Positions 1 to 12,183 of a stretch of DNA of 64,000 bases are shown here, one piece after another (position 1 is the first letter of the stretch; each line of letters begins with the position of its first letter). Where the stretch lies: the NCBI GenBank assembly GCA_030248135.1, contig JASANC010004723.1, positions 120,280-184,279 of the forward strand. Reading direction: 5' to 3'. The translations under genes were made by a program, and so were the position numbers. Below the pieces are notes generated by a model that searched no databases, was not told the DNA's origin, and saw only the letters and a list, made by a program, of their open reading frames with translations. Source of the stretch: Theristus sp. LFF4_11 (taxonomy: Eukaryota; Nematoda; Chromadorea; Monhysterida; Xyalidae).

Positions 1-295
1 CTAGCACCGACGATTCCAATGGACAATGACAATATCATCAGACATCATCAGAAACAGAAATTTTTTAAATTGAAAAAATACGAACCTTAGTTTCCACATG
101 AAATGTTTCCATATTTCAGCCTGACACCTCAAACCAGACGCGAGATAAAGCAATTTGAAATCCTGTAGATTTTTTGGCCCACCCTGTACATTTCAAATGA
201 GTCAATTAATATAAAACAAACAAAGTTTTTACAAAATCTTTTTATTAATCTAAAAACCTTCAACAGTAACGGAAAAAGGCAGTGAAACACGCGCA

Positions 296-415
296 ACCAG
301 AGTGGGTACCAGTTCTCCGGTGACCAGTTCTCCGGGTACCAGTTCTCCGCGTGCGTTTGTGAGAGGGTACCAGTTTTCCGGTGACCAGTTCTCCGGGTAC
401 CAGTTCTCCGCCACC
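296..415. repeat. 15-16 bp minisatellite (GGTACC/GGTGACC-AGTTCTCCG)
   Basis: Six units of about 15 bp in two groups of three, read as GGTACCAGTTCTCCG or GGTGACCAGTTCTCCG, with a short spacer (cgtgcgtttgtgagag) between the groups. The same unit occurs inverted at 60928-61001, near the other end of the window. Long ORFs here only translate the repeat. Confidence 0.85.
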
Positions 416-419
416 CCAT

Positions 420-1670
420 AAAATGTGTTCGCAGTTTCAGTGATATAAAGAAAATTCGAACTGTTGTGATAAAAACATTTCCTAGGGTAAAATTGTTCGG
501 GATTTTTAAATTTCGCATTCATTTTTTTCTCTGATGCTTCTGAAGGCTCAAATTTTGCCTTTTTATACAACATGACGGAAAATGCTCATTTTGAAGTGTA
601 TTTGCGCTTTCTGCGCATGGAACAAACCGTTATTTGATAAATCAAAAAGTTTCTAGGGATAACCAACAACGGAGAGTTTAAATTTGACCTTTATTTCTTT
701 TAAAAATTAAAGGAATAGCAGGTAACTAACTAAAGTCGTTACGATTTCGGGCGAATCGGCCGCGGAAATTGGTGAAATCGGCCCAGAAACAAAAAATAGG
801 AAACTGGTGTAGTCCTAGGTAATTTAATGCGCTGATCACGGATTTTGGGTTAGTTTTCTTATGTGAGCAACTCTAGATATTGAATCGCGACGATTTCGGG
901 CGAATCGGCCGTGGAAATTGGCGAAATCGGTCCAGAAATTAAAAACAAGAAAAAGGTGTTTTCCAGGGTAATTCAATGCGCTGATCACGGATATTGGGTT
1001 AGTTTTCTTACGTGAGCAACTCTAGATGCTGAATCGTGACGACTTCGGCCGAATCGGCCGTGGAAATTGGCGAAATCGGTCCAAAAACAAAAATGAGAAA
1101 CTGGTGTAGTCCGGAGTAATTCAATGCGCTGGTTACGTATTTTGGATTAGTTTTTAATGTGAGCAACTCTAGATACTGAATCGTGACGATTTCGGGCGAA
1201 TCGGCCGTGGAAATCGGCGAAATCGGTTCAGAAATGAAAAACAAGAAAAGGGTGTTTTCCAGGATAATTCAATACGCTGATCACGGATTTTGGATTCGTT
1301 TTTTATGTGAGCAACTCTAAATGCTGAATAGTGACGATTTTGGGCGAATCGGCCGTGGAAATTGGCGAAATCGGTCCAGAAACGAAAAACAAAAAAACGG
1401 TGTTTTCCAGGGTAATTCAGTGCGCTGATCACGGATTTTGGATTAGTTTTTTTATGTGAGCAATTCTAGATACCGAATCGTGACGATTTCGGGTGAATCG
1501 GCCGTGGAAATTGGCGAAATCGGTCCGCCGATCACGTCTTTTGGGTCAGTTTTCTTATGTGAGCAATTCTAGGTACTGAACCGTGACGATTTCGGGCGAA
1601 TCGGCCGTAGAAATAGCATAGGCGAAATCGGCCTAAAAGCGAAAAATGAAAAACCTGAGTTCTCCGGAGT
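420..1670 (+). repeat. Composite repeat, left part with 148-bp tandem array
   Basis: Positions 420-720 match 17830-18120 closely (cttcgggatttttaaatttc and aaaccgttattt blocks). From about 722 a tandem array of roughly 145-150 bp units follows, each with GATTTCGGGCGAATCGGCCG, GTGAGCAACTCTAGAT and AATTCAATGCGCTGATCACG. It ends at the tail GAAGAATGTGTGACCAACG at about 1675, which is also found at 19210 and 52000. Confidence 0.85.
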
Positions 1671-1679
1671 TTAGAAGAA

Positions 1680-3200
1680 TGTGTGACCAACGAATCATGC
1701 GGATGCGCGAGCGAGCGCAGCGAGCGGAGAGCGCATCACGCATTATATGGCTGAATATTCCCTCGCGCGCTTTTTTCAAATTTGCTCGCTGCCTCCAGCG
1801 AGCATAGTATAAGCCACAAACTTGGTACTGTGCACACGAAACGAACACCCAAAGTTGTGCTTGGAGCCGCAAAAAAATTTTCATCGGACAACTTTTCATA
1901 CGCTGTAGACACGAAAAACCTATTCTGAAAGCAGTGTTACTTATTTCCCTTTGTATTTTTTTTTCAGTAGTGTAATCATATGTGTTCGCACCTACATTTC
2001 TTAACTGAAGTCGTCTCACAATAGAACAAAAATGTTTCCTGGGGTAAAATCATCCGGAGATTTTGAGAAATTGGTCCATTTTTTACCCAGACCCAGTTTT
2101 TGGGTAAAAATTGGGCATTTTTAAAAGTTCGGAGGGTTTTCACCTGGTTTCAAGTGTTCGCACCTGCATTTCTTAACTGAAGTCGTCTCACAATAGAACA
2201 AAAATGTTTCCTGGAGTAAAATCATCCGGAGATTTTGAGAAGTTGATCCATTTTTTTCCCAGACCCTGTTTTTAAGTAAAAATTGGGCATTTTTAAAAGT
2301 TCGGAGGGTTTTCACCTGGTTTTAAGTGTTCGCCCTTTCAATTTTTAGCTGGGACACTTTCACAGTCGAACAAAAATTTTTCCTAGGGTAATTTCATCCA
2401 TATTTTTTGAAAATTTAGTTTAATTTTTTTGCCCGGGCATTTTTTGTGTCAAAATTGTGCATTTTTTTAAAGTTGGTAGCATTTTGACTGGGTATCAGTT
2501 TTTCACTCTTACAAATTTTGTCTGAGCTACGAAAAATAGGAGAAATGTTTAGTCCGTAGGAATTCAATGCGCTGATCACGAATTTTGGGTTATTTTTTTA
2601 CGTGAGCAACTCTAGATGCTGAATCGTGACGATTTCGGGCGAATCGGCCGTGGAAGTTGGCGAAATCGGTCCAGGAACGAAAAACAAGAAAAAGGTGTTT
2701 TCCAGGGTAATTCAATCCGCTGATCACGAATTTTGGGTTAGTTTTCTTATATGAGCAACTCTAGATGCTGAATCGTGACGATTTGGGGCGAATCGGCCGT
2801 GGAAATTGGCGAAATCGGTCCAGGAACGAAAAACTAGAAAAGGGTGTTTTCCAGGGTAATTCAATGCGCTGATCACGAATTTTGGGTTAGTTTTCTTACG
2901 TGAGCAACTCTAGATGCTGAATCGTGACGATTTCGGGCGAATCGGCCGTGGAAATTGGCAAAGCGGTCCAGGAACGAAAAACAAGAAGAGGGTGTTTCCC
3001 AGGGTAATTCAATGCGCTGATTACGGATTTTGGGTTAGTTTTATTATGTGAGCAACTCTAGATGTTGAATCGTGACGATTTCGGGCGAATCGGCCGTGGA
3101 AGTTGGCGAAATCGGTCCAGGAACGAAAAAGAAGAAAAGGGTGTTTTCCAGGGTAATTCAATGCGCTGATCACGAATTTTGGGTTAGTTTTCTTAGAGTT
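1680..3200 (+). repeat. Second composite repeat: GC-rich end, A repeats, 148-bp array
   Basis: This starts with the GC-rich block GCGGATGCGCGAGCGAGCG (1697-1790), also found at 49497 and inverted at 24760-24815. About 170-bp A repeats follow (TTTCACAGTCGAACAAAAAT, 2010-2400), then 148-bp units from about 2535 to 3195. It abuts the tail of the array at 722-1670 directly, so two copies are joined or nested here. Confidence 0.8.
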
Positions 3201-3822
3201 TGGTAAAAAGGCTGAAAATCAACGGAAGACAACACCTTTTTGGCACTGATGCTGTTGTGTACACAGCGATGCGTACGTTAGTAACGATAAAACCACATGA
3301 AACAATGTTTTGCAGTCTCTGATTTTTTTGTTTTTGCACAGAATTTACAGATTCTTGATTTACGGAAGTTCTGCACATAATTTGCCACCCTCGTGGCCTG
3401 GTGCTAGTGCGTTAGACTACAGTCTGTGCGCTCGGGGGATTGAACCCCGCCGAGGGGTGTATAGGCACTTAATGACAGAGAAAACTCGATGGGCTCCCTA
3501 CTCAATGTCGTTCTGTACGCTTCTCTGGGTTAGCCCTGGCTAAAAACATCGCCTAAAAATCACAACAACAACAACAACAACAACAACAGAATTTCGCACA
3601 TGATGTGATTTCGGACTAAACTGGAAAGGACAGTTAAAAAATAATTTTAATACTGTTTTACACTTTTCAGTAAAACAAACGCGGCGCAAAAATATAGCTT
3701 TTATGTACTTGTATCCGTGTGTACCACATCAGAGACTTGAAAAGAGTTGTCGAGCCAAGTCTCTCACTGCTTACACAAAGCCATATTCCTCCTTTTATAT
3801 GCGTCTCCCGCATTTTTAAATA
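3201..3822 (+). mobile_element. Truncated TIR element (right part) carrying a SINE
   Basis: This is a fragment of the 0.9-1.0 kb TIR element. It lacks the left end, is interrupted by a SINE at about 3388-3589, and ends in the right inverted repeat GCGTCTCCCGCATTTTTAAATA (end about 3822). A 48-bp spacer containing GGTCCGACCTTCG separates it from the next copy. Confidence 0.75.
3388..3589 (+). mobile_element. tRNA-derived SINE, copy 1
   Basis: The head looks like a tRNA: TGGCCTGGTGCTAGTGCGTT fits an A box and GGGGATTGAACCCC fits a B box. A tRNA-unrelated body of about 120 bp follows (GACAGAGAAAACTCGATGGG, GTTAGCCCTGGCTAAAAACA), then an (ACA)n tail. Copies 2 and 3 share head, body and tail. It lies inside a TIR element. 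Confidence 0.85.
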
Positions 3823-3870
3823 ATTGTGAATTTGGTCCGACCTTCGCGGCTTATGTAAAAGTCAGAATAT

Positions 3871-4771
3871 TATCTAAAAATGCGGGAGACGCATATAAAA
3901 GGAGGAATATGGCTTTGTGTAAGCAGTGACAGACTTGGCTCGACAACACTTTTCAAGTCTCTGATGTGGTACACACGGATACAAGTACATAAGAGCCATA
4001 TTTTTTGCGCCGTTTATTCATTAAATTCGGTTGCACATGGCAACCCTCGTACTTTGTTTGTAGACAAATGAAACTTTCACATTTGCGGTATTTTGGGCAT
4101 TTAGCGACCACTAAAAACACTAAAATAACGATCAATACATAATGTTCGCTGTTTGCGGTTTTGCCAGGTAGACGCATACCGCGGTGTCCCCTGGCTCGTC
4201 AGTGCGACGGACACCAGGCAGAACTGCCGAAGGTGTTTTACCACAGACAGATCTTATAGTCTGGGCAAAACATCAGATCAGACTTTGGATCGCTAACACT
4301 GCTTTGCCCAGGACAAAGTGTATCGCAGAGGTATATCGGAACGCAAGGTTTCCTTCTGTGGCAAAGGCAATGACTCACGGGACAGACGGTTTGGTAAACA
4401 GGGTGAAAATCAACGGCAGACAGCACCATTCTGTCACTGGTTCTGGTGTGTACACAGCGGTGCGTACGTTAGCAACAACGATAAAGCTACATGCAGCAAT
4501 GTTTTGCAATCTCTGATTTTTCTGTTTTTGCACAGAATTTACAGAATTTCGCACATGGTGTGATTTTAGACTAAACTGAAGAGGACAATTTAAAAAATTA
4601 AAGTTTTTACGCTTTTCAGGAAAACAAACGCGGCGCAAAAATATAGCTCTTATGTACTTGTATCCGTGTGTACCACATCAGAGACTTGAAAAGTGTTGTC
4701 GAGCCAAGTCTGTCACTGCTTACACAAAGCCATATTCCTCCTTTTATATGCGTCTCCCGCATTTTTAGATA
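3871..4771 (+). mobile_element. TIR element copy 1 (non-autonomous, about 0.9 kb)
   Basis: The left end TATCTAAAAATGCGGGAGAC is mirrored at the right end as GTCTCCCGCATTTTTAGATA. The inverted repeats extend about 150 bp and include CACACGGATACAAGTACATA. The interior has no convincing transposase, and its ORFs do not carry known motifs. This copy contains an insertion-like block at 4172-4225 (ACGCATACCGCGGTG) that resembles 31490-31545. Confidence 0.85.
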
Positions 4772-4999
4772 ATTTTGACATGGTCGAAATCCCATTCCGT
4801 TTATAAGGCCCGGACTTCCTAATCTTTGCTTTATAAAGCCTCCTCCCACTTATAAGGCTGTCACACAAAATTCCACTTTTTTCTGAAATTTTTGATTTTC
4901 AAATTTATATAAGGAGACCTTATATGTAAGACTTTACGGTATTTATTACATACTTAGTCATAGTTGTCTGACTGCGCCAAAATCGCATATATGTGATAC

Positions 5000-5220
5000 A
5001 TACCCTATACCTCGATGGCTCAGTTATGTTACGCCACTATGGTACATACCATATACGTCGATGAGCCAATTATGTGTGCCACTATGGTACATTTGGGGTA
5101 CATTTGGAAAACATACATGTGTACATTTGGCGTACATTTGGATAGTTCTTTTCCCTGTGATTTTCCTATCCTCGTGTACAAACGCATTGAGTCCCGGAAC
5201 CAGATTAAAAGATAATACAG
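5000..5220 (+). repeat. Dispersed AAAATAAAAGATAAT-tailed repeat (copy 1) and short tandem motifs
   Basis: From 5020 to 5145 there are imperfect short repeats (gccactatggtaca, tacatttgg). From about 5160 comes the dispersed repeat CCTATCCTCGTGTACAAACG...CATTGAGTCCCGGAACC, ending in a tail near AAAAGATAATA. The same 3' block occurs at 25265, 36390, 39150 and 40500, always on +. Confidence 0.6.
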
Positions 5221-6303
5221 AGCGCATTTACCGGAGATCACGTTGCCATTAAGCGTTCGTGTCTTGGCTCGTCATTTGTCTCTTCTCATGGCGTAGTTTG
5301 CGGAACTTGTGGAAATCTTTTTTTTGTTTGACGTACCAAAATGAGACACCAAACCTTTAGCAGGGACCGAGCAAATGGGTTGCAAATGTTTTTCAGACTT
5401 AGATTATGATAAAAAACGCACCCTTATTGTTGCGGACCAAAACTGAACGAGCCGATTCAGCAGAACGAACCACATGAGCGGCAGTACATTCCACGCGGTC
5501 AGTGCGGGTACCAAAATGAAACTGGCATCTTTCAGCAGGCGCATGTCGGTGCTGTGAAGTGGGAAAAGGTGCGGTTTTCTGCAAAATACAAACTATTTCC
5601 AGTTAACCTGGGTAGTAGTTGGTGCAGCAGAAAATAGTCAACTTTTTTGCAAAAAATAAGCCCGGGATAAAATACAGGGTGTCTCAGAAAACCTACAATT
5701 GGCAAAACGTGTCGTTCTTGAGTTGGGCCCAACATTTACGTCTGAAACTTTCAACATTGCTTTAAAACATTTTTCCCGATTGTGTTAAATTTTTTTCTAA
5801 GTTCTAAATTTCGGATGCACAGCAACACTTATGATAAAAAGTACAAATCTGACAAATTCGTGATTGTTTCTTGGTCTGAAACTGATCCAGAGATCTGCAA
5901 ATCCAAAAGCGTGCTGCATTTAAAAAGCACTATGGTTAGGTTTTCCCAATAATTCACTTGTATCCAACATCGTATTAATCCAAAACAGATGAACAGAAAC
6001 TGTGACAGCGTTGTGTAGTGAATCGAAACGTTGTGTGTATATGTATACTCTATCAGTACTGATGCATCCTCATGCAACAAATACCCCTTTTTTTAGTAGA
6101 CGCAAGACTGTAAATGAATACAGTTCGATTAAACATGGTAGGTTTTTTGTACAGGTGCAAGGAGTGCGTTCGCGAAATTAATGAAAGAAAAAGACGTTCA
6201 GAAGCCCAATTGTTCATCAAATTAATCGTGTTTTTAAATTGATTAAAGTTTGTAAAAATACTGTAAAATCAGTTGTAAATTTTATCGCTGTGAGGTATAT
6301 TTA

Positions 6304-6530
6304 CTTTTCTTCGTGCACGATGCTTTCAATGAGTCGTGTGGTGAGTGGGATCAGGCAGATGATGGCGGTCGTTGAAATGAACACGAAATTGTGCACACTC
6401 AGCGCTGGCTGCGCGCGGAACAGACAACGCATTTGGTAGTCGAGTTGGCCGAGTTGATGGAACAGGGTGATCTGAAAGAAAATGCAACCGAAAACGAAAC
6501 GACGTGGTTGTGTAATCATTTCATTTGGTT
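6304..6530 (-). CDS. Putative C-terminal exon, possible small membrane protein
   Basis: An open frame on - runs from a plausible acceptor (ctctgcag before 6530) to a stop at about 6301. It encodes about 75 residues with two hydrophobic stretches, the second reading FVFISTTAIICLIPLTTRLI, and ends IVHEEK. The arrangement loosely recalls the C-terminal membrane pair of ninjurins, but I see no diagnostic motif. The opposite strand is also open (6391-6726) and could be the real frame instead. No upstream exon was found, partly because a transposon relic occupies 6959-8103. Tentative. Confidence 0.25.
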
Positions 6531-6958
6531 TGCTGCAGAGATTCACAAACAGACTGTCTTGAAACGTTTGGAACCGCGGTGCACTGCAGGCACGCTGCAC
6601 ACAGTTAAAACAAAAGCAGACAAAGCACGCACCCACCTACGCGGGCACGAATCCTTTTTTATTGATTCTGAAGTTTTTTACAAGAGATCTCGCATTCTGG
6701 GAAAACTTCGTAACCAGAATCTGTAAATTACGCTTGCACATTTTGAGATTTCGCTGAATTTTTCAGTTCAATGCATTTTTTGTGGACTGTTTGTAATTTG
6801 AATGATGTGTTTTTTACTTCCACATTTTATTGCAGCAAATGTGCTGTAAATGCATTTTTTTTGCAGTGCAGATACTGCCACTGCAACTGCCGTTGATACT
6901 TACAGAGCACTGCCAAGTAAAGTCAATGAGCTACATACAGTGTGCGATGATATGATAT

Positions 6959-8103
6959 GTACAGGGTGTCCCAAAAAAAACATAACAAAAGTAAATGGCT
7001 CGTGCGGCCGACTGGTTGCACGTGAAGCCGTGAAATTTGAAACACTTTTAGAAAAAAGGAACACATTTTGTGTGTCCAAATTTTATCCCGAAATTCCATT
7101 TTTTCAATAATATTTTAGCAGAAATGCGTAAAAACTAAAAAAATCACCTAACTTCAGCATTTTGACTCAGGATAATCATCGTTGTCGTCATCGAGATTCA
7201 CATATGACAGTGGCGCAAGTTCATCTTTAGCTTCGTCTTCACTGATCTCATCAGATTTTCCCTCTCAACCCTTTAGTTTCACTTTTTTCAGCAGCCAAAT
7301 GTCTTTTTCATTGTTCTCAATGATTGGCGACATTCGATGTTCGAAATTGATGAGCAATTCTGGTGCAGCGCCCGATCATCGTTGATTTTTTGCACACCAC
7401 TGCGAATTTTGGTTTTCAAATTGTCAAAAATGTTGGGCGCCGAACGGTACACAATTTCCTTCAGGTGCCCCAAACCCATAAGTCAAGAGGAAAATTGAAA
7501 CAAGTGCGCGAGTGGCTGTCGGCGTCGTTCGGTCACCGCTGGATCGGCCGCATGGGCAGAATTGAATGGCCCGAGAGGAGTCCGGACATGAAGCCTTTGA
7601 CTTCTGCGTTTGGGGGCATCTGACGGATAATGCGGGACATTTTCGGCGCCCACCATTGCAGCGGTGTGAGAAAAAATCATCGATGATCGGGCGCTGCACC
7701 AGAAAGTGATCATCAGTTTCAAACATCGAATGTCGTCGTTCATTGAGAACAATGGAAAACACATTGAGCAGCCGAGAAACATGAAACTGAACGACCGTGA
7801 GCATGAACATGATGACATCAGTAAAGTTGAAGCTGACGATGAGCTTGTGCCACTGCCAGATGAGATTCTCGATGACGACAATGATGTTTATCTTGAGTCA
7901 AAAAACTGAATTTAGGTGATTTTTGAGCTTTTACGTATTTCTGCTGAAATGTTATTGAAAAAGTGGAATTTCGGGATAAAATTTGGACACACAAAATGTG
8001 TTCCTTTTTTCTAAAAGTGTTTCAAATTTCACGGCTTCACGTGCAACCAGTCGGCCGCACGAGCCATTTACTTTTGTTATGTTTTTTTTGGGACACCCTG
8101 TAC
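6959..8103. mobile_element. Palindromic mariner-type transposon relic
   Basis: The ends are TACAGGGTGTCCCAAAAAAA and its reverse complement (8084-8103), with a TA at each border. The outer inverted repeats run about 145 bp (6959-7105 and 7960-8103). A further inner inverted pair (about 7150-7385 against 7680-7910) makes nearly the whole element a palindrome around about 7530. On + at 7363-7623 the conceptual peptide reads IEWPERSPDMKPLTSAFGG, close to the WPxRSPDLxPLDFFLWG block of mariner transposases. IENNGKHIEQ at 7742-7771 fits the following region. Stops and frameshifts make it defective. Confidence 0.8.
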
Positions 8104-8636
8104 ATATGTGATGATGTACAATGTGTGCGTTTACAAGCAGTGTTTTTTGGTATATTTTGCTTTTTGCCACTTTATTGATAAAAATTTCATCGCAAGTAAA
8201 GTTTAAAAGTTTGTTTTCGTATGTTTTTTGACAAAAAGTATGCCCACAATTTCTTTCACACAGGACATTTTCAGTGAAAAAGAATTCAATTTTCTATTAT
8301 TTTTGGTTTGTCACTCCAACTTGGAAGTGTTTGTTGTTGTGTAACAGGAAAAATTAAATGTTTGCAATTGGTTTAAATTGAAATTGAACAAATGAAAAAT
8401 GTGAAACATTGGCGATTACTTATTTGAGATTACTGTTTATGTTCCCACATTTTTTTACAAAAAAACCATTCAACTCCACACTGTCTGTTTCGGTATTCGA
8501 ACAAACCGACTGTTTCTTTTGTTTCTTTTCTCTTTTATTGGCTATGGTTGGATATTTTCAAAACAGCATGAATCAGTTGCAATTTTCCGTTCAATGAAAA
8601 CGTGTATATTTCAGCAAAACCATTCTCAAGTAAAAA

Positions 8637-10715
8637 ATGCCGTGCAATAAGCGTCTGGTGTTCGTCTGTCTGATTACATGCCTGAACGTGAGTGGTGAAA
8701 TTGGGAACACTTTCGTTTGTTTTACTTTCATTCATTCATTCATTCATTTCGCAAAAAGCAGGAAACTCCGATAAAACTGTGTGAACAGCATGTACCACGG
8801 AAACGCAACTTTCACTTTAAGAAAACTTGGCTCAGATTGTTGAGGCGTTGGCGTTCACGGCGGTTGGCCTGATCTGTGTTCGCTCGAAACACTACCAGTC
8901 GGAACTGTTGGCAGGTTTATCGTTTTTATATTTCTAAAAACGCTTTATGTTTTGAGCGCTGCAGATTTGACACCGCGCGAGTATGGAGCTGGACAATGCG
9001 TTTAGCGGACCATAGACGATACCGAGACTAGAAAACCCCGCGCGGGTTTCCCTTCGCCGATGTCATGTCGTCATGACTGTGACTTTGCATTAATGCTTGC
9101 ACTACTCCACTCCCACTAAAGATGACTTTTTCAATCTGTTTTACTGTTTGATCGTTCTTTCTGATACAGCAGTTCTCGCGTAACCAAAAAAATCGTCTGT
9201 TGTTCATTGCAGCGCTATTGCTGCTGTCAATCATCTGGACACTAGCCGCGTGTCTTACAGCGACCGGCGCTGAAACCAGCCGCCCGTGTCTTCTAAAGAT
9301 CTACATTATCCTCAGTTATCCCGCACTAATTGGCTTCCTGGCCTGGGGCATTGGCATTATGGTGTTTTCAATGATGAAAGACCAAGAATATTTCATCGTT
9401 GGTTGTGGTGATCACCATTTTTGGCTCGTCAATCTGGGGTATTGCATCGTTAGGATACCTATGCAGGTACGGTTTATCCGCATTTGGTTGTTTTTCAGCT
9501 TTTGAAATTTTTGATGAGTACAAACAGTAACTTCGACTCTCCAGGCTTTTTTTTACCTTTTTTTCAGGCACGGTTCTTGGTGTATATTCGAAGCATTTGG
9601 GTGTCAATGACAAATAGGGCTGCAAGAAGGCAACGAACTAATAGTAACACCAACACAAACAGAAACACAAACACCAATACAAGTACACGTTCGAACACAG
9701 CTACACACACAAACACTAACAGTAACACAAACAACACAAACACAAATACACGCACCACCACTAACACTTATACAAACAACACAAACACAAATACACACAC
9801 AAACACTAACACTAACACAAACAATACAAACACAAGTACACGCACAAACACTAACACTAACACAAACAATACAAATGCAAATACACGCACAAACTCTGAG
9901 ACGCAGAAAAGCACAAGACAAGCTGGCTCGCCGCTGGTCCGCCTTGCTTCAGCCTCTGGTGTTAATAACAACAACTCAAGTCAGGCTCAGTCAGTCAATC
10001 ACCCACCACCGTCAGCCCCACCGGAAGAAACCACAAGCAATCAGAGCTCAACCGATGAGGTTTGTGTCATTCATTTAGAGCCAATGGATAAGAGATGTCG
10101 TCACCCCAGAGACCTCCGTGACATGCTCACCATACTTTACTGCGCGATTCTGTTTCCTGTCAAAAGAGCAATTGTTATAACGAAAGAAACAACTTTACAC
10201 GTCAGTTCGAAAGTGTCGGACAGAGGCTGAAAAGTGTAACTCAGAAGCATGCACCCAAACAAGCAACAAACCATGTGTGACGTCATTGTTGTCTGACATG
10301 CTTTCAATGACCACAGCAGCTGCCATACGAGATCATCAGCACCGACGGCGCCTTGGCTGCGATGTATGATCGAGCCGCAGACGAGGTGATACTATGCGAT
10401 CCGGCTGACCTGCCGGCATTATTTCGCAACGGTGCATCTACAGCAACGGGTAACCGCAACAAAAATGACACGACAACTGACATCGATGATGACGTGAACA
10501 ACAATGCCGGCGCACCGGCACCGAACGACGACAATCTGTGCAACATCTGCTGCGAGCGCGCGAAGAACTGCGTGCTGATTCCGTGCGGGCACCGGTTCAG
10601 TTGCCACGAGTGCGCCGAAATGACGGCAGCGCGCGACGTGGCAGACGGCGAAACGCCAAAGTGCCCCGTTTGTCGGCGGCAGATTCGCCATCGACAACGA
10701 ATGTACGACATTTGA
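8637..10715 (+). CDS. Multi-pass membrane RING-finger protein (putative E3 ubiquitin ligase)
   Basis: Model: exons 8637-8687, 8836-8914, 9213-9466, 9568-10059, 10317-10715; 1275 nt, 424 aa, all junction phases agree. Residues 1-130 hold three or four hydrophobic segments (for example IYIILSYPALIGFLAWGIGI). Residues about 150-240 are an Asn/Thr-rich tract, followed by a Pro/Ser-rich linker. Residues 367-411 form a RING: C367, C370, C382, H384, C388, C391, C408, C411, ending CPVCRRQIRHRQRMYDI. RING proteins of this kind transfer ubiquitin from an E2 to substrates. The compact RING at the extreme C-terminus resembles that of MUL1 and IAP proteins, but the membrane part does not match MUL1. Exons 3-5 are firm; the first two exons and the start are less sure. 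Confidence 0.7.
9640..9898 (+). repeat. Coding microsatellite (AAC/ACA-rich) in exon 4 of the RING gene
   Basis: Imperfect short units built from ACACAAACA and AACACTAAC encode about 85 residues of mostly Asn and Thr. The reading frame stays open through the tract, and the units vary, so it is not a fresh expansion. Confidence 0.9.
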
Positions 10716-11719
10716 CGTTCTCCGCGAGCACGATCAAAGGTTTTGTGACGTTCAATTAATACGGGCGACATTGCCAGCCATAATCGCCATCATTGGAGCT
10801 CCGTTCAGATAAAAGCTTCTCCTCTCCCCATGGGACGCAAGCAAAAGCGCGCATGTTGCCGCCGTCTCAGTTCTATTCCGATCCAAGTCTCGACGGAACT
10901 TGCTTGAAAGCTGAGTGGTGTTCTTCAAATTATGGCTGGCACTGCATGCATCAAATGATGTCGCGCAACTTTTCACAGGCTCTAGTTGTGTTTTGACCGT
11001 TACAAGTTAGGACGCTGCTTGTGCATGTGGTTGCTTTGTGTTCACATCCGTTCGCAGTTTGTCCCGTGCGTCACGTGTTGTGCGCATTAATGGGAACCTG
11101 CTCGTCTCAGAACAACAACGCACAGCTGTGTTTTGAAAGAGCTGTCTTTAGATTTCTTTGGCAGTTATCAGGCTCCTTGTGTGGTGTTCACTGATACAAA
11201 CACGCATTTCGTCAGGCCCTGATAACTCGTTTCAAACTTTCTGTGACGCTTTTTTACAGATGAAGGACGCGTGTCCATGACTTACAAATTGCCCGGCATA
11301 AAAAACTTATGACCGTTTTTTCAAGCCATACCAATTTTTTTGATTTCTAGCTTTTTTCTGCAATACTCAAGAGGTCCCTACTGGTCATATTTCTCTTTTT
11401 TGTACTTCGGTTGTTACATGTAACGTTTTTACCGGTATATAAAGTTGTTACGTTCTGATGTTCGTTTTTCTTTTAATATTGTTTTTGCAAGATTTAGTGT
11501 GCTACGTTTCAAAAATGTCACGTGCATGCTTTTATACGAGTGTGTACAATATACAATGTTAAGTGATCCTGTCATTCAACGTTTGAAAAAAACATTCCAG
11601 ACGCACAAGTAGCGATCGATAAAATGCCGGGTTGCACAAAACATAGCAACAGTGGGCTGTTGTGGCACAACACAACTAATTGTTAAGTCGGCACTTATCC
11701 GACAAAAACCACAAAGTAG
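10716..11719. other. Intergenic, no gene seen
   Basis: This is AT-rich sequence after the RING gene. ORFs are short and have no recognisable motifs or codon bias. No repeats shared with other parts of the window were noticed. Confidence 0.5.
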
Positions 11720-11721
11720 TA

Positions 11722-12000
11722 CAGTATGGCCGAATAAATAAGACAGTCCTTTTATTCTCCCTCAAGGCGGGATCAGTCGCAGAATGTGCCAGTATTCAGT
11801 CACAGTCATTATTCGCCAATAGTCGAGTGTGCACTGGACAAAGAATAAACATAATGGCACGAATGACCAATTAATTTCAAGAAACACGTCAAATTTGACG
11901 CACATTTGAGTTTCTCTCTGAAAATCTGTTTTCATTCATTCAAATTCATGCGCGCTCATTGCACCCTGAACAAAGCTGCCATGTTTAAACGGCCATACCG
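11722..12000. mobile_element. TA-flanked MITE (CAGTATGGCCG family), copy 1
   Basis: The ends CAGTATGGCCGAATAAATA and ACGGCCATACCG are inverted, flanked by TA on both sides. The interior is shared with 21814-22076 (GCGCTCATTGCACCCTGAA, AAGCTGCCATGTTTAA). It has no coding capacity, and the length and TA target fit a Tc1/mariner-mobilised MITE. Confidence 0.85.
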
Positions 12001-12183
12001 TACTTTGAGCCGGTTTCAAAAAAGAGGCCCACCAACCTGAACGTAAAACTGACAGAAGAATATGCACAGATGCACAGTTGCAATTATCGGCTTCAGCGCT
12101 GCCACGATCGCTGCCAATGTTGCTGGCTCGTAGCGTCCCAGATTGGCGTGGTAGAATGACGCAACCTGGTCAACGGATTTTCA

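Noticed and set aside
129..573. Two long - strand ORFs with RRTGT/ENWYP repeats
   Set aside because: They are translations of the 15-bp minisatellite in different frames.
722..3195. Regular repeats as a CRISPR array
   Set aside because: Units of about 148 bp are repeated head to tail without unique spacers, in a eukaryotic genome.
3388..3470. A functional tRNA gene
   Set aside because: The tRNA-like head lacks a proper cloverleaf 3' half and is followed by a shared SINE body and (ACA)n tail in all three copies.
5399..5735. Short ORFs near TACAGGGTGTCTCAGAAAA (5674)
   Set aside because: The motif looks like a mariner-type end, but no matching second end was found nearby, so no element was called.
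6391..6726. A + strand protein of 111 aa
   Set aside because: It overlaps a - strand frame with membrane segments; neither has family support, so only the - exon was listed, at low confidence.
9564..9974. Antisense ORFs rich in Val/Cys
   Set aside because: They are shadows of the Asn/Thr-coding tandem repeat on +.
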